A stretch of 64,000 bases of DNA from Pelomonas sp. Root1444 (GTDB lineage Bacteria; Pseudomonadota; Gammaproteobacteria; Burkholderiales; Burkholderiaceae_C). The position numbers and the translations under genes are program-made. Shown here piece by piece: positions 63,036 through 64,000 of this stretch (within the stretch, counting starts at the first letter, position 1; every line of letters begins with the position of its first letter). The notes under the pieces are model-generated. The model saw only the letters and a list, made by a program, of their open reading frames with translations, had not been told where the DNA came from and made no database searches. The stretch is from positions 1,096,174 through 1,160,173 of the forward strand of contig NZ_LMFP01000028.1 in NCBI RefSeq assembly GCF_001426885.1. Reading direction: 5' to 3'.

Positions 63036-64000
63036 TTAGCCGCCCGGCCCCTTGCCTTCGGGCGGTGGCGGCGTCGTCAGCGCCTCTTCGCGCGCGGTGG
63101 CAAACAGGTCCCACACTGCCATGAACATCGCCGCGATGACCGGGCCGATGACGAAGCCATTGATGCCAAAGATAGCCATGCCACCGATGGTCGAGATCAG
63201 CACCAGGTAGTCGGGCATCTGCGTGTCTTTGCCAACGAGGATGGGGCGCAGCACGTTGTCGACGAGGCCGATGACCAGCACGCCGTAGAGGATCAGCGTC
63301 ACGCCCTGCCAGATGGCGCCCGTCACAAGGAAATAGAGGGCCACCGGCAGCCAGATCAGCGCCGCGCCGATGGCCGGCAGCAGCGACAGGAAGCCCATCA
63401 GCACGGCCCACAGCAACGCGCCCTGGATGCCGAAGAACCAGAACGCCAGGCCGCCCAGCGCCCCCTGCGCGGCCGCGACCAGGATGTTGCCCTTGACGGT
63501 GGCCCGGATGACGGTGATGAACTTCTCCGCCAGCTGGCGGCGGTGCTCCGGCTCCAGGGGCACCGCGGCACGGATGCGCCGGGTCAGGCTGGCGCCGTCG
63601 CGCAGCAGGAAGAACGCCAGGTACAGCATGACGAAGAAGCCGACGACGACGTCCAACGCGTTCTGGCCGACGCTGTAGACGTAGGTCGCGATCATCTGGC
63701 TGCCGCGGCCGACGGCATCGGTGATGCGCGCCTGCAGTTCCTTGAGATCGGTCAGCCCGAAATGCTCCAGCAGGTCGTGCAGCCAGGCCGGCAGCACCGA
63801 GACGACCTGCTCGAAATAGCGCACGAAGTTGGTCTCGCCGGACTGCACGCGCTGGTACAGCGCCGCCCCTTCCTTCACCAACATGCCGGTCAGCAGCGTC
63901 AGCGGCAGCACCACCAGCAGCACGACCAGCGACAGCGTCGCCAGCGCCGCCAGCGTGGGCCGCCGCGGCCACCGGCGCAACAACCTCATCTGGATGGGCG
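63036..64000 (-). CDS. AI-2E family permease (5' end beyond window)
   Basis: At least 321 residues of a multi-pass membrane protein of the AI-2E (PerM/TqsA-like) family are visible. The family's central region (FFVMLYLAFFLLRDG), the GALGGLAFWFFGIQGALLWAVLMGFLSLLPAIGAALIW block and the DNVLRPILVG motif are present. The frame is open to the last base, and the visible PIQMRLLRRWPRRPTLAAL corresponds to sequence after the first TM helices, so the ATG at 63989 is internal and about 40-60 residues are missing. The substrate is uncertain; autoinducer export is shown only for some members. It precedes the ThDP enzyme gene by ten bases on the same strand. Confidence 0.85.
   Translation of the reverse strand, partial: PIQMRLLRRWPRRPTLAALATLSLVVLLVVLPLTLLTGMLVKEGAALYQRVQSGETNFVRYFEQVVSVLPAWLHDLLEHFGLTDLKELQARITDAVGRGSQMIATYVYSVGQNALDVVVGFFVMLYLAFFLLRDGASLTRRIRAAVPLEPEHRRQLAEKFITVIRATVKGNILVAAAQGALGGLAFWFFGIQGALLWAVLMGFLSLLPAIGAALIWLPVALYFLVTGAIWQGVTLILYGVLVIGLVDNVLRPILVGKDTQMPDYLVLISTIGGMAIFGINGFVIGPVIAAMFMAVWDLFATAREEALTTPPPPEGKGPGG

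Overview
The window is very GC-rich, with dense, tightly packed genes. It looks like the chromosome of an aerobic, polymer-degrading betaproteobacterium of the order Burkholderiales, most like the Roseateles/Mitsuaria/Pelomonas/Rubrivivax group. Grounds for this: a 3-hydroxybutyrate dehydrogenase, a RelA-type (p)ppGpp synthetase with a degenerate hydrolase domain, an OmpR/EnvZ pair, the ispF / ispD / mfd / serB neighbourhood, several PEP-CTERM proteins, and carbohydrate-linked TonB receptors. The assignment is inferred from protein character, not from a search.

Layout. 1-6221: plant-polysaccharide module on the minus strand, a TonB-dependent receptor (C-terminus cut by the window edge) and a lipoprotein fusing an SGNH/GDSL esterase to a GH43 glycosidase; LacI-type operator candidates lie in front of both. 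6475-13583: housekeeping and regulation, envZ/ompR, a SIMPL-domain protein, bdhA, an alpha/beta hydrolase, relA, and tRNA-Val(GAC) with a terminator. 13667-36936: a 23-kb, eight-gene, one-direction locus on the minus strand. In transcription order it encodes a type I secretion ABC transporter, a TolC-like outer-membrane protein, a MotB-like protein, an HlyD-type adaptor, a MotA-like protein, an HDOD protein, a membrane protein with degenerate GGDEF and EAL domains, and a 4712-residue RTX-repeat adhesin with LamG and PA14 domains. 37114-56725: the ispF...ispD...mfd...serB backbone, interrupted by a type Vd patatin autotransporter, a hipBA toxin-antitoxin pair, a class II aldolase, an RlmN/Cfr-like methyltransferase, secreted proteins, two PEP-CTERM proteins and a BTAD/TPR transcriptional activator. 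56716-60683: an apparent operon of a pectate lyase lipoprotein and two PEP-CTERM proteins. 61097-64000: an S4-domain protein, a ThDP-dependent enzyme, and an AI-2E-family permease whose N-terminus is beyond the window.

The most interesting system is the adhesin locus. It looks like a Lap/Bap-type surface adhesin system, but a MotA/MotB-type ion-channel pair is interleaved with the secretion genes (as with SiiA/SiiB of Salmonella SPI-4). It also carries a candidate cyclic-di-GMP receptor with no periplasmic domain, no LapG-like protease in the window, and no visible LapG-type cleavage motif in the adhesin N-terminus. I infer that adhesin export or retention is controlled by an energised channel under second-messenger input rather than by the LapD/LapG proteolysis switch. 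The receptor, GH43/esterase, pectate lyase and carbohydrate-binding adhesin domains together suggest life on plant material.
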